Source: Aphidius gifuensis
Lineage: Eukaryota > Arthropoda > Insecta > Hymenoptera > Braconidae
NCBI RefSeq assembly: GCF_014905175.1
Contig: NC_057793.1
Coordinates: 9,858,001-9,922,000 of the forward strand
Length of the DNA: 64,000 nucleotides
Reading direction: 5' to 3'
Shown piece by piece: positions 1-10,516 of this stretch. The position numbers were made by a program, and so were the translations under genes. The notes under the pieces were generated by a model that was given only the letters and a program-made list of their open reading frames with translations, did not search any database and had not been told where the DNA came from. Positions within the stretch are counted from its first letter, which is position 1. Each line of letters begins with the position of its first letter.

Positions 1-769
1 ACAAATTGTGGTGTTTGAGTACATACCGGGTGTTTAACGAATTATAGTAAATTAAAATTATAATTTTAATAAAAATTATGTTAATATGAATTTAAAATCA
101 TATTGTAAATTGTATGAATACTATTATTATAAATAATTCAATTAATTTATATATATCATTTTATAAAATGATTTTTTTTATAAAAATTTTGTACTTTAAA
201 GTATAATTATGAAAAAAAATTGATAATACCCAGTGTTTGCGTTAAAACAATAAATGCAATTTAAATATAAAATTTTTAATAAAATTTGGCAACACCACAA
301 TACGTTTAGTCTTTTCTTTCATGGACTTGGTGTCTTCCATAAATCAAATATAAGCACGTGGCACGAAAAAACATCTACAGTGTTGTAAGATTAGTATATC
401 CTGCTGATGTGTTGTTGCACATTGTGGCAAGTAGCGTACGAAAATTTTCGACATCAAAGGCCCGGGAGAAATAAAAATCGCACGACCAGAATACGTTGCC
501 TGCTGGATTTAAAAATTCATACAGTCATTCACAGTTCATTCATATGCGTACTGAAAATAGCCCTTAACGATAGCAATTTTTTTACCGTTACCATAAGAAT
601 ACCCTCATAGCAGCTACAATAAAAAAAAAAACATATATATTGATCATTCAATTCATGATAAAAATTTTATAAAAATAATAATTTTTCTTTTTTTTTTACA
701 ATAATTAAATTCACCGCAAATTAAGCTAGCTTTGCATTCTTTTAAATCAAGGCATAATACTTTTTTTTT
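1..769. other. AT-rich stretch without a recognised gene
   Basis: No coding region could be supported. Positions about 300-610 are less AT-rich than their surroundings and hold a 67-codon open frame with no recognisable domain. It could be a 5' exon or promoter of a gene left of the window, but nothing in the sequence proves this. Confidence 0.4.
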
Positions 770-1345
770 GTTTTTTTTTGTCACATGCTACTATCGATTA
801 TCAAAGATATCGATAAATCGACGATAACCGCATATATTTTATGTTTTAATATACACAGCTTCAGCAGCTCAGACACTACTTGTTTATTTTTTTATTTTTT
901 CAACTGAAAAAAATTAAGTAAAAGCTAGTAGAATTTCACATGTAACTATGTTAAGTAATGTAAAAATAATTGTTATAGAAAAACACTAGTTGAAATGTAA
1001 AATATTAATTAATAAATAATTAAAAAAATTAACAACAATTATTAAGTTAAATCTGGATATTTTTTATTTATAATACGTCAATTTATTTATATGTACAAAT
1101 TATCATTGGGAAATTGCTATTTAATTATAATTATAATTGTACGGTTGATGGATTTCCAGGGTATGGATTTTGATAACTATTGTAACAACCAGTATATTGA
1201 CTATTATTATCAGGTACTGAAGTCTGAGGTGTTACTGTTGGAAGAACCCAAGAATGACTATAATCAACATGTGGCTGATGTACACTATGTTGATATGATG
1301 TTGATGATTGTGTTGGTTCATCTGGAATTTGTGGTGATGGTGTTG
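770..1345. repeat. Arm 1 of inverted segmental duplication (3' end of homeobox gene)
   Basis: This segment covers the last ~70 codons, stop codon, 3' UTR and downstream flank of the OTX-like gene. It reappears in reverse orientation at about 4975-5705. Matching landmarks include the stop-codon region, a block containing AGCTTCAGCAGCTC and a cluster of ATCGAT motifs at 790-830, where a perfect DRE-type octamer TATCGATA lies at 808-815. Similarity was judged by eye and is interrupted by small indels. Confidence 0.75.
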
Positions 1346-2864
1346 GAATAGTCGCACTACTTGCACTACTTGCCTTACTATCAGCACTTCCCATTGGCAA
1401 TGGACATACATTATTTGTAATTATAGGTGACATTGCCTCACTTGTTGCACTTCCATTTGATGATGTAAAATCATTTGTTGTTGAATCTGGTTTTTTTCGT
1501 TGTGGGGCTTGTTGCTTACATTTTGCACGACGATTTTTAAACCAACCCTTTAACAAAAAAAACATATAAACATAAAATTAAAATTAATTTCAATCATCAT
1601 CAATTCATTAATATTTTTCATATAAAAAATACTTTAAAAAGTTAATTAATATTTAATTATTTTATTACCTGGATTCGAGCTTCATCAGAATTAATTATTC
1701 TAGCACACTCTTCTCGATCACCCATGTTTGGGTACTCGTTCTTGTCAAACAATGCCTGCAAAACTTTTATCTGAGCACGAGTATATTGTATCCAGGTACG
1801 TCTTGGTTTTTTATGTGTATTTTCTGTAATTCATTATACAAAATAAAAATTTATTATTAAAATATTATTATTATTATTATTATTAATATGTTAAATAAAT
1901 TTATGTTTTTTTTTCTTTATTAAAAATAAGTTTTAAAAAATTTATTCACCTGCAGGCATGTTTTGAGGCGATCCATTCTCAAGTGAATGCATTGGCCCGC
2001 TTGTTATGGTGTGATTAGCACGAGTACCATGTGCATATGGATGGCTGGCTGGATGCATCTGTCCACGATGGTACTGAAGGCTAGGACTTTGTGCATAATC
2101 ATCCTTCGTATACGTCATTGGATATCTGTGTGAATCCATTGATGCTCGTGCCCCAGAAACCAAATTGTTGTTATACTGCCCTGATGACACTATTGTAGAT
2201 GGAGCTGATGCCTGTGCCATGTGGTATTGTTGATTTTGTTGGGCTACTGGTCCAACTGTCACTGGTACTCGTGGTGCAGATGAATATACTGGAGACGGTG
2301 ATGGCAATGACATTTGTGTGGATGATACCGTGATCCATGGTATTAAATTATCCACCGACACCTCTGTCAAATTTGGGTCGATGTCAATATGCACTTGATG
2401 ACTCGGCTGTAACAATAAATATAAACGAGAAGAATTAATTATTTGTATTTTTTTTACGCGAAGAAAAATTATATGAAATTTGAACGAAAGTGTTATTTTA
2501 CTGTCTCAAAAAAAATTGGAGCCGTTGCTCTTTAAATGCAAAATTTTTGACTTGACAGTAAAATAACCCTTTCGTTACACTATTATACAAAAAAAAAAAC
2601 CATGTGCGTTGATAAAAAAAAAAAAAAAAAACAAATCAAATCAAATTAAATAATTTAATAAATCTAATCATGAATAAAAAAAATAATAAACTTAAACTTG
2701 GAGAAAAATTTTAAAAAATATGCCCGAAACACGTGCTAATTTAAAATAGAAAAATTCCAAACCTGTGGATTATCGTGTTCTGTCAATTCACATATTCCGG
2801 AAAAAATATCGTTCCACAGTTCATTTGTGGACTTATAAATATCTATACCACTACAGCTATTCAT
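1131..2864 (-). CDS. OTX-like (paired-class, K50) homeobox protein, divergent
   Basis: Four exons join without a frame break: 2763-2864, 1950-2406, 1669-1823 and 1131-1547 (376 residues). The start ATG at 2864 opens a short first exon ending in a consensus donor. The homeodomain spans the exon 3/4 junction (roughly residues 187-247). It contains YTRAQIKVLQALFDKNEYP and ends WFKNRRAKCKQQ, the OTX/orthodenticle signature with Lys at position 50, so it should be a nuclear DNA-binding regulator of bicoid-type sites. Divergence is strong: Phe8 is Tyr, and Val/Ile47, a base-contacting residue in most homeodomains, is Gly. The regions outside are Ser/Thr/Gln/Pro-rich, and the C-terminus is Tyr/Asn/Gln-rich. 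No octapeptide was seen. It may be a fast-evolving second otx paralogue; whether it is the canonical ocelliless gene cannot be decided here. Confidence 0.85.
2483..2576. repeat. Intronic hairpin with 23-bp arms
   Basis: Arms at 2483-2505 and 2554-2576 are reverse complements with one mismatch (core GTTATTTTACTGTC). The stem can extend inward through the A-rich/T-rich tracts, leaving a loop of about 25 bases. It lies in intron 1 of the homeobox gene. It could be a small foldback element or a long hairpin RNA; the sequence alone does not decide. Confidence 0.7.
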
Positions 2865-4117
2865 ATTTTTATCACTCGCGGATAATAACTAAAAATTACA
2901 CTAAAAATACACTGTATGTCACTTTTAATGAATTTAAAAAAAAAAAAAAAAACACGAAAAATTTAAACGCCTATTCACGTTGTGACTACACTAATTGCAC
3001 TGTGGCTAAACACAACATACGAGCCTATTTTATTACCGTAGATACTGTTCCATGTTTATGTGTGTGTGTGTGTGTGTGTGGAACTGTATGCACCTCTACC
3101 AATCAGACTCGTCGTTACAGGCCCAAGAAATAAGTCCCACAGCCATAGGTCCCTTCTTAGTGAAAGTGGGAGTACATGACGTAGTTTCATGGTAGAATTT
3201 TTAGTTAGGGAGTAGACTGAATAGGTTAAAAAATGTCTTCCAAACAAATCTTTATAATTAACATTTGCATTGTTCCTTCGAAAATCAATATTTTTAAATT
3301 ATTTTTTCTTTATTTTTAAAAGCAGAACGCAAGCTAATTTGTATCGATAAAATTAAAATTTGTACCCTCAATAATAATAATTTGTACTCTCAATAATTGT
3401 AAATTAGAATTTTGGAGTAACCTGTTTTATTATTATTATTATTATTATTGAGGTAGAAATTTTATTATTATCGGTGAAAAATTAATTTTCTTTTTTTTCG
3501 TTTAAATGGATAAAAATTATCTATAAATAATTGTTTTTAAAGGCACTATGCAATTGTAAATAAAAAATATTTATTTAACAAATGCCTTTAAAATTCCTTA
3601 TTTTTAAACAAGCTTTTTTTTGTTATTGACAGAAGAACGTATGTACACTAATTTGTACCGATAAATGTAGAATTCGTACCTTAATAATGATGATATAAAA
3701 AAAAATTTAAATGAACGTGTAATTTATTTTTATAAATTAAAATGTATGAGGACAATGAGTAGCTGAGAAAAAGATGTAGCTATAAGGAAAAAACGAAAGC
3801 GAATTTGTACTGATAACAAAAAAATTTGTACCTCAATATTCAATAATAATTTTAGTTTTGCTATTATTTATTGTAATATTTTGTTAAATAAAATTGTCGA
3901 CAATTAAAGACAAATTTTCTGAAAATAGACTAATGATAAATGATATTATTAGTATTTAAAAAAAAAATTATATTAATAAAGTGTCATTCATACTTATAGT
4001 TGAAAGTGATATTACACTTTCAGTTAATATTAAATTGAATCATCAAAAAATATATATGATTATTTATATGGATTGCATCCTATCATAAAAATTTTAGCTG
4101 GTCAGTACAATTGTTAC
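2865..4117. other. Upstream region of homeobox gene with short diverged repeats
   Basis: The likely promoter and 5' leader of the minus-strand homeobox gene lie around 2865-3200. A (GT)n run is at 3059-3080 and a less AT-rich block at about 3080-3200. From about 3320 to 3860 a motif pair (AATTTGTAC-YGATAA, then AATTTGTACC-TCAATAAT) recurs three times in diverged form. No protein-coding feature is supported. Confidence 0.5.
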
Positions 4118-4121
4118 TTAA

Positions 4122-4677
4122 GGCAGTATGTAAATCCCAAAGTAGGACGACTCTTTGGGTGCAAAGGGGTACCCTAATAACCATAGTTCAAAAAAATAAT
4201 AAGCGCCCCCTAATGTCTAAAATTTTTATACTTGACTGCCGCGTCTTTAGAAGTATGAGTGTGGGCGGCTCGTATTTACACACACTAATCTACTTCAGCA
4301 GATTTTCAATGCTTCGCCCGGTACTTTTTGACTCTAAACTTTTGTCTTAAATAATTAATAACTTTCAAAATCCGTGGTAGAAATCAATGATTTTTTTTTT
4401 ATTATTTTTGTAATTTAATGAAGTATAAGCTGTAGTAAAATGAAGGTTTTCTGTGAGAGCGTTTTTTCAATAGAAGGGAAAACGTGACAATGCTTCCTAT
4501 GCGTGTGTAAAAAGTGCTAATTGTTGTCAACTTTGACCTTAATTATCTCACTTAAATCGTGGTAGAAAATTACAAAAAAAATTTGATAAAATAGATCTTT
4601 ATTTCAATTAAAAAATAAGCCTTCTTTGATCAAAATCTGTGAGAGGGAATTTTTTTTCAATATTTTGACATACTGCC
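4122..4677. mobile_element. TTAA-flanked non-autonomous transposon (piggyBac-type MITE)
   Basis: The ends GGCAGTATGT and ACATACTGCC are inverted repeats, each flanked by TTAA (4118-4121 and 4678-4681), so with the target site the arms match over 15 bases. TTAA duplication is the hallmark of piggyBac-superfamily insertion. The 556-bp body encodes no transposase. It contains two diverged internal direct copies, about 4355-4470 and 4540-4665, both carrying CGTGGTAGAAA and CTGTGAGAG. A 79-codon frame inside is not considered a gene. A hand-found TIR this short leaves the superfamily assignment tentative. Confidence 0.7.
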
Positions 4678-4974
4678 TTAAGAACTTGTATTATTTTCAA
4701 TTTAAATAAAATAAAACCCTATCTTTGCAACAGGTGTAAAAGTTTGAAATTGCAATGAGTGACTGGTTACGAGTATAGACAGTTAGAAATACTTTATATA
4801 ATTACTAATTTTAATATTTTCAAATATCAATTTGAATTTCTTTATTTGATTCTTTTTTTGAACACATAATTTCTTGATTATTTTTTCTAATGGTATAATT
4901 TTTTTTTACACAAAACTTAAATGTAGCTCTTTACATGTCACAAGATATTTTATCTTTATTATACATATTTTCAT

Positions 4975-5705
4975 AACAATAACAACCACAAAATCCAGAT
5001 ACACCAACACTATCATCAACAACATATCGTATCAACATAGTCTACATCAGCCATATGTTGATTATAGTCATTCTTGGGTTGTTTCAACAGTTACACCTCA
5101 GACTTCAGTACCTGACAATAATAGTCAATATACTGGCTTTTACAATAGTCATCAATATCCACACCCTGGTTATTATCAACCGTACGCGCAATTATAATTA
5201 TAATTAACTATAGCGATTTTCCAATGTGATGATAATTTGTACATATATAAATAAATTGAACTATGAATGAAAAATATCCAAATTTAACTTAATAATTGGT
5301 GCTAATTTTTTAATCATTTAATAATTAGTATTTTACATTTCAGCTTGTTTTTTTAACAATTTTTTCTATACGTTACTTGGCATAGTTATATGTGAAATGT
5401 AATAATACAAATTACTATTTATTTAGAGATTTTAATCGGATCGATTAAAACAATTAGAAAAAAAAAATCAATACATTAAATTTTCTTTTGTTTAAAATGT
5501 TTTATTTTTTCATTTTGAATTTTTCAGTTTTTTTTTTCTTAAATTTCTACTAGCTTTTACTTGGTTTTTTTTCAGTTGAAAAAATAAAAAAAATAAAATA
5601 GTAGTAGTTTTGAGCTGCTGAAGCTGAGTATTAAAATATAAAATATATACGGTTTTCGTCGATTCATCGATATCTTTGATAATCGATAGTAGCATAAAAC
5701 ATAAC
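4975..5705. pseudogene. Truncated inverted copy of the homeobox gene 3' end
   Basis: On the plus strand this segment encodes about 60 residues ending at 5197 that closely match the C-terminus of the OTX-like protein (shared VDYSHSW, TVTPQTSVPDNNSQYTG). The stop, 3' UTR and flank follow, as in the minus-strand gene. The homeodomain and upstream exons are absent, and the copy begins inside the last exon, so it cannot make a homeobox protein. It has extra sequence at about 5410-5540 that the original lacks. The final residues (YYQPYAQL versus NPSTVQL) differ. Confidence 0.8.
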
Positions 5706-7577
5706 AAAAATATTATTTCAACAATTTCAACAAAAAATATCTCGAAGCGAAATGTACCTCCCAATTTTCATAATCAATTATTTTTTCTTTATAGAAAAAA
5801 ATTTAATTTTGTAAATTGAAAATACTGTAATTTTTTATACACGTTTATTTTATAATGTAAACTTTTTAAAAGTAATTTAATTTTAATTCAATATTATTTT
5901 CAAGTAAAAATTAACCTCCAGATTGTCATGCGCAAATTTCTCGAGAATTTTACCAAGAAAGTTGTGGCTTATATATAGTCATAACGTAATTACAGAAAAG
6001 TTCTTCTCTGGAAATTAAAACATATGAAGTACAAAATTTTCATAAAAATAATTATTTTATATAAATTCTTTGAATGACTTTTAATAATAGTATTCATGCT
6101 TTTAATCAAGCTGAAAAATAGATGTTACCATTAAATTTGTATTAAATAACTATTGCGGCTATCAATTAAACTAATGGTAACACTAGTTTGTGTTGATGGT
6201 ATTTATTTTCATTAATATACTAGTATCAGATTCATAAATTTAATGCTGCTTTATACACATTTAAAAGTAATTAACATTATATGATTTATGATATTTAATC
6301 GATATCAACTAGATCAATTCAACAATAATAAAAATATATATAAAAATAATTATCATAGCTTCGTATATGTATATAGCTTCGTTATAGTTTTAGAGAGATT
6401 CTATTCAATTTTGCAAAAGGTATTATGATACCAGAATAGATTCATTTGGAATAGACACTTTGAGTATATTTAACCAAAATATACTCTGCAGCTTTCATAG
6501 ATTAGACCATCCGGTTGAACGAAAGCACCTGCTGGAAATCATTTTTGAATATATCCAATAGATATTTACAGATTGAGGATTCTAATATCCACATTGGTAA
6601 TTCGAATTTTCTATATATATACTGACATCTTTATTTCATGTTCCTCTATTCAACACTCAATAAAAATAACCACATAAATTGACAAAATAAAATTATAATT
6701 TATTTTAATTGATGAAATTCATGCTTGTTATAATTATTTATCAAATCAATTTTACAACTGAGTTGTTTTAAATAAATACATAATAACATCTAAAAAAATT
6801 TATAAATTGGACAACTATTTTCGTATTTAAAAAGAAACAATTTTTTTTTTATATATTTAAAAAAAAAACTATAATAAAAAGACAATAAAAACCAGTATTA
6901 AATAATATTGTCAACAATGATATTCTTTTTTCTAATATTATCATGATAATAATAATTATTTTTTATTCATTTTTAATTAATTTTTTTTGGGATATTCTAA
7001 AGAATTTCAAAAGACAAATAATACAATCAAAAATATATAAAAAACAATTGTATAAATTTTAAAAATTTTGAATATCTCCAATTGTTAAATTAAATTAACA
7101 ATTTTTTTCTGAATTGAAAATTTTATTTAAACACAGAATAATAATAATAATAATTAAATATTTGACTATTTTTTTTTTTTTCAAATAATTAAAAAAAAAA
7201 ACTTCAAAGTCGACAATATATGGTTTTAATATTGTAATATTTTTTTTTAGCTATTATGATTTTTATTTTTTAATTTAAATTAATTTAAATATTCGAAATA
7301 ATAAAAAAATTGATTGCGCAAAGGTTCAATTTATTTATTGCAAAAAGTAAAAACCAGATTTACCCCATATATATATATATATATATACGAGTCATATAAT
7401 AATAATCATCACTTTAACATCCATAATGTTCTCCATCCCAAATAGATACTTTATTTTTTTTCAAAGTTAATATTTTATATGACTTTGTATGATTTTTCAT
7501 GTCATATCAAACTGATCTATAAATGGTATCTTGATACGAAAAAAAAAAAAAAATACAAATATATAAGTAAGTATATA
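5706..7577. other. Gene-free AT-rich region
   Basis: Only simple A/T-rich sequence, short AT microsatellites (for example TA repeats near 7370-7386) and short meaningless frames were seen. No splice-linked coding exons, RNA gene or further terminal repeats were recognised. Confidence 0.5.
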
Positions 7578-8046
7578 GGGGAAAGCGGGGCAAAATGGAA
7601 CACCCAAAAAAATATTTTGACTCATACTTTTTTTCATTTTTTCGTCACTCTTCGATTAAAAAAGCCGGAAGAAAATAGATGCAATAAAAAAAAAAATTTT
7701 TAGAAAATTTTTTGAGCATTTTTTTAAAAAACAAAGAAAATTATTTTTTATATGTTTTTTTTTGTTCGTCGAGAAAAATGGTGATAAATTAATTTAAAAG
7801 CAATATTGTTCGTAATTATAAATGGAGAGAAATAAAAAAAAATTAATTTTTGTGATTAATATCACATTTTATAAAAATATATTAAACAACGATAAATAAA
7901 TTTATAATAATAATTATTTTTATAAATTTTTAAAAATTATTTATGTTTTTTTTATTAATGAGTGAGAAAAACTAATCGGAAAATACTATTGTCATACATC
8001 GATTTATATTTTTTCCTTAAGTGTTCCATTTTGCCCCGCTTCCCCC
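7578..8046. mobile_element. TA-flanked MITE with 26-bp terminal inverted repeats
   Basis: Left end (7578-7603) and right end (8021-8046) are 26-bp inverted repeats with one mismatch, sharing GCGGGGCAAAATGGAACAC. TA dinucleotides flank both sides (7576-7577, 8047-8048), the target duplication expected of Tc1/mariner-type insertion. The 469-bp interior is AT-rich and has no transposase frame, so the element is non-autonomous. The GC-rich ends stand out sharply from the surroundings. The near-identical termini suggest it is not very old. Confidence 0.85.
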
Positions 8047-8048
8047 TA

Positions 8049-8759
8049 TTATTAATTAACAATATAAAGTCAAGTTGGATTTTGTTTTTTTTTTTTTGGT
8101 TTTTTCAATAATTATTAAACATTAATTAAAACATAACAGAGTTTATTCAAAACTAATTTACTGTAAATGAAAGAGTACTGTGGCCATTCACATTATTTGG
8201 ACATAAGCATATTAGATTATTTTCATTATTCATATTTTTTTAATCATTATAATGAGAATTTGAAATTAATAAAAAAAACTGAATTTATATTATCTATATT
8301 TTAGTTTAATTTGCATAAAAATTTTTTTTTTTTTATTTTTATGATTGAAAATTCATTAGATGCTTAATTTATTGAATTAATTTTATAAATATTATTCTCT
8401 CGATATTTCAATGAGTTTAATCGATTTTATAATTTTTTTTTTTTTTTTTTACAATACAAATAGAAGACATTGTTTTGAGTAATTAAAAATATGTACACAA
8501 ATAATTTAAAAACCAATCGTCGATTAGAAAGTTACAATACAATTGAGAAAACAAATTATAGTTACATTGATCATATTACTATCATTCACAATTTATTTGT
8601 TTTTTTTTAATATTTTCTCTGTTAATATGCATAACTGTATAAATATATATGTAAATTGAAATATAACTCACTCTTGTCATTCATAACAGTGCTTTGTTGA
8701 TATTTAATTGTCATACTTGTCGTAAATATATTAATAAAAATATTCCATGGGTAATGGCC
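8049..8759. other. Gene-free AT-rich region
   Basis: No coding or RNA feature was recognised. A motif group near 8505-8560 (CAATCGTCGATTA, then ACAATTGAGAAAACAAAT) recurs near 11355-11405, so a dispersed repeat or duplicated flank may be present. Confidence 0.4.
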
Positions 8760-8837
8760 GCGTTTTCTTACTGCGTGTAAAAAAAAAAATAATATGAATA
8801 TATGTGTTTGTTAATTCAGCACCAATATCCATATACT

Positions 8838-9085
8838 GATTTGACACTTTATTTTCATTTACTTGAGCACCAAGTGCAAACATACCACCTGATTAAAAAA
8901 TAAACAAACAAAAATCATTATAAGTTCCATCGAAATAATATATAAATTAAATAATGTCATTGTTAATTTCAAATAATTTACCAGCAAAACAAGCTATATG
9001 TTACATTTTATGATCAGGTCGATCATAACGAAGGTCTGAAAAATATGTCAAACCACCTTTTGCACTGAGAAAAATAATGTCTGCA
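8838..9085 (-). pseudogene. Broken fragment of GH47 mannosyl-oligosaccharide alpha-1,2-mannosidase
   Basis: Two adjacent minus-strand exon fragments can be read. The upstream one (to about 9085) gives GGLTYFSDLRYDRPDHKM, an in-frame stop, then HIACFAG at a GT donor. The downstream one, entered through an AG acceptor with exon edge at 8888, continues in phase as GGMFALGAQVNENK. HLACFxGGMFALGA is a characteristic stretch of class I alpha-mannosidases (GH47), Golgi/ER enzymes that trim Man9 N-glycans. Because the intron is retained, this is a decayed genomic copy rather than a retrocopy. The stop replaces a normally conserved residue, and no other GH47 exons were found nearby, so it is non-functional unless the stop is an assembly error. 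Confidence 0.7.
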
Positions 9086-9431
9086 TTTAAAAGAAAAGTT
9101 GCTTAAATATAGCAAAATTTTGTTTGAAAGTTTTAGGCTTTGATTTAAAAAAAATGTTAATTGAAAGTTTAATTAAATAAAATTGCGTGCATATAGTGTG
9201 TTTAAATAAAATAAAAAAAAAACTTTGTTTAATTGATTTTTATTTGAGAATGCACTGAAAATCTCAAATTAAAATTGAACGAGGATTTTTTTAAATTTAA
9301 ATTTTTTTTAAATAGCACGTCAATTTTTTTTTTTCATAAATTCTCAATCTTTTTTATTCACTTGTTCAAAATTATATTGAATGGTTTTTTAAAGTAATCG
9401 AAAAAAAGATTCTTTACTGACTGATACCATT

Positions 9432-9605
9432 ATGGCCTCTCAGTACCTCCCAGATACCATCCAAATGCCCTCCCCTCCCACTACGCCCACTACCATCCTG
9501 CATAATCCTGCGAACGTCTCGGGGGGCAACTCTGCGTGTTCCTATTTAATTTATTCCAGTTTATTCATATTGCTGCTTACACTCAACAGCCAAAAAAAAA
9601 CATGA
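9432..9605 (+). other. GC-rich island with a 57-codon open frame
   Basis: Positions 9432-9540 are strikingly less AT-rich than everything around, with C-rich runs such as CCCTCCCCTCCC. An ATG at 9432 opens a frame of 57 codons with a Pro/Thr-rich N-terminal half and a hydrophobic stretch (YLIYSSLFILLLTL) near its end. I recognise no family. It could equally be the promoter or 5' leader of the broken RRM gene that starts at 9639. Confidence 0.25.
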
Positions 9606-9638
9606 TATATTGTTAATGGAGTTAAAAAAGAAAAAAAA

Positions 9639-10516
9639 ATGAAGTTTACACTAGAAGAATTTCTTGAAAGATATAAAAAGCAAGAATTTTTGCTAAAAAA
9701 GAAAAAAAGTTAGCTAATAAATAAAAGGAAATGGAAGAAAAGAAATAAAAATGAAAAAAGAACAAATTATGCATCAATTAAAAGTCGTCCAGAATTGACA
9801 AAAACAGCTCGTAGAAAATTAGAACTTTTACAAAAACAAAAAAATATGTAGTACCAACATTAAATCAAAATAAAAAAATGAGATTACGTAAAAATATGGC
9901 TAAAATCAAGTTGAAAGCAGCAGCTGATGGTGGTGCTTCATTAAAAATTGAAAAAAAAAAAAAAAACCAGCTCAAGTTGAAAAAAAAATACAGCTACCAA
10001 AGTAAAAAAAGATAAAAAAGTTAATACTGTAAAAGTAACACCTGTTAAGGCAGAGAAAAAAAATGTCAAAAATACTCAACAGTTAAAAGAAAAAAAAGTT
10101 GTTAAAGAAAAGCCAAAAACTGAAAGTGATGATGAAGATGATGATGAAGAAGCTGATACCACATTAAACACAACTGCTGATGCTGATAGTATTTTGAACA
10201 CAATTATACTGATAACGATACATCAGCAGATGTTAGTATGGAACAAGATGATGATGATGATGATAACGATTCATCAAAAAAAAACTTTTGTTTTATTTGT
10301 TGGAAATCTTTCGTATGAGTAAGTTGATTTGATTGATACATCATTCAAATTATTTATCTAATACACAAATAACATAATTTGTTAATTTTTATTTACAGGG
10401 CAAATTTCGATGATTTTGAAAAATACTTTTTGACAAAATGCAGTGAAGATAATCTGAAGAAATCTGTAAGATATTACCATTGAAACCAGATCCGAGTCCA
10501 CCAATTTCCGAGGTAA
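9639..10516 (+). pseudogene. Frameshifted gene for an RRM-type, lysine/acid-rich nucleolar-like protein
   Basis: From an ATG at 9639 the reading (MKFTLEEFLERYKKQEFLL) soon hits a stop and then continues in other frames. Recognisable pieces include SRPELTKTARRKLELLQ, NKKMRLRKNMAKIKLKAAA, Lys-rich and Asp/Glu-rich tracts, and finally TFVLFVGNLSYE, an RNP2-like start of an RNA recognition motif. A GT-AG intron (about 10318-10399) is followed by ANFDDFEKYF and then KILPLKPDPSPPISE at another donor (about 10515). The layout resembles nucleolin/RBM34-type nucleolar RNA-binding proteins, but exact orthology is not established. Several frameshifts sit near homopolymer A runs, so sequencing error is possible; with many breaks and no downstream RRM, decay is more likely. 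Confidence 0.6.

Noticed and set aside
407..610. 67-codon open frame near the left end
   Set aside because: No recognisable domain or splice-linked exon; in a less AT-rich patch open frames of this size occur by chance.
4111..4350. 79-codon frame inside the TTAA element
   Set aside because: It crosses the terminal repeat of a non-autonomous transposon and resembles no transposase.
7479..7703. 74-codon frame overlapping the MITE end
   Set aside because: Lys/Phe-rich translation of A/T homopolymers crossing an element boundary.
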